DNA from: Bacteroidota bacterium
GTDB taxonomy: Bacteria; Bacteroidota; Bacteroidia; Bacteroidales; GCA-2748055
Length of the DNA: 6,234 nt
Assembly: GCA_030642565.1 (NCBI GenBank)
Contig: DAOWNM010000170.1
Coordinates: 1 to 6,234, forward strand
Direction of reading: 5' to 3'
Position 1 is the stretch's first letter; each line of letters starts with the position of its first letter. Position numbers and translations under genes: made by a program. The notes beneath the pieces were generated by a model. That model was not told the origin of the DNA, searched no databases, and saw only the letters and a list, made by a program, of their open reading frames with translations. Shown here piece after piece: positions 6,005 to 6,234 of the stretch.

Positions 6005-6234
6005 CCATTTTGCACGCATAGTCTATATGGGAAGTCCCGGTTTTGCCGTACGGCCCCTTCAGGTGCTGCTGGAGGCAGGTTGCAATGTGGTGGGAGTAAT
6101 CACTGCCCCCGACCGTCGGGCGGGGCGTGGAAAGAAGATCCGGTATTCCGCCATCAAAGAGTACCTGCTGCAACAGGATAAACATATTCCCATTCTTCAG
6201 CCGGAAAATCTGAAAGATCCAACATTTATAAGAG
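5997..6234 (+). CDS. fmt: Methionyl-tRNA formyltransferase, N-terminal part cut by the window edge
   Basis: The ATG at 5997 lies inside the end of ribBA (8-base overlap, different frame) and opens a frame that stays open to the edge, giving 79 complete codons. The translation shows RIVYMGSPGFAVRPLQVLLE (7-26), followed by VITAPDRRAGRGKK (34-47) and ILQPENLKD (66-74). These match the Fmt N-terminus; R44 in GRGKK corresponds to E. coli Arg42, part of the loop that contacts the initiator tRNA acceptor stem. The enzyme transfers a formyl group from 10-formyl-tetrahydrofolate to Met-tRNA for translation initiation. The catalytic Asn-His-Asp residues and the C-terminal tRNA-binding domain lie beyond the window. 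One oddity is GSPGFAV, where most homologues have GTP(E/D)FA. Identity is confident despite truncation. Confidence 0.93.
   Translation, partial: MSNHFARIVYMGSPGFAVRPLQVLLEAGCNVVGVITAPDRRAGRGKKIRYSAIKEYLLQQDKHIPILQPENLKDPTFIR

Noticed and set aside
5964..6185. Minus-strand frame across the ribBA-fmt junction
   Set aside because: The plus strand encodes the end of RibBA and a recognisable Fmt N-terminus here; the antisense translation has no family resemblance.

Overview
The window looks like chromosomal DNA from a member of the Bacteroidota, probably of the Bacteroidales/Marinilabiliales type. The reasons are a small acidic START-like protein of a kind I know mainly from this phylum, a large LptF/LptG permease with an expanded periplasmic part, Bacteroidota-style RibBA motifs (HSSC and YLNQEGRGIGL), and start codons that mostly lack a convincing Shine-Dalgarno sequence. 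Genus-level placement is not possible from the sequence alone.

Layout. Positions 1-263 appear to be one end of an insertion sequence. The first 16 codons of an ISAs1-family transposase run off the left edge on the minus strand. Upstream of them come a hairpin at the start codon, repeated ATTAACAATT motifs, and a possible terminal CAGGG (minus strand) ending at 263. A candidate promoter at 280-310 lies between the element and a START-like domain gene (347-724). A 193-base intergenic stretch (725-917) holds a possible -7 promoter element and two related hairpins with a CTTG apex, the first flanked by 9-base direct repeats.

From 918 to the right edge there is one tight, co-directional gene string: lptF/lptG-family permease (GTG start), family 4 glycosyltransferase, family 2 membrane glycosyltransferase, ribBA, and the start of fmt, cut by the window edge. 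Every junction overlaps (4, 4, 35 and 8 bases), so the five genes are almost certainly co-transcribed and probably translationally coupled. Functionally the string mixes envelope work (lipopolysaccharide export and two glycosyltransferases) with housekeeping (riboflavin precursor synthesis and initiator-tRNA formylation).

I see no defence system, CRISPR array, RNA gene or clearly new multi-gene system. The observations most worth a second look are the non-coding structures: the IS end with its start-codon hairpin and repeated motifs, and the paired CTTG hairpins in front of the operon. The insertion of two glycosyltransferase genes between lptF/G and ribBA is also of interest.
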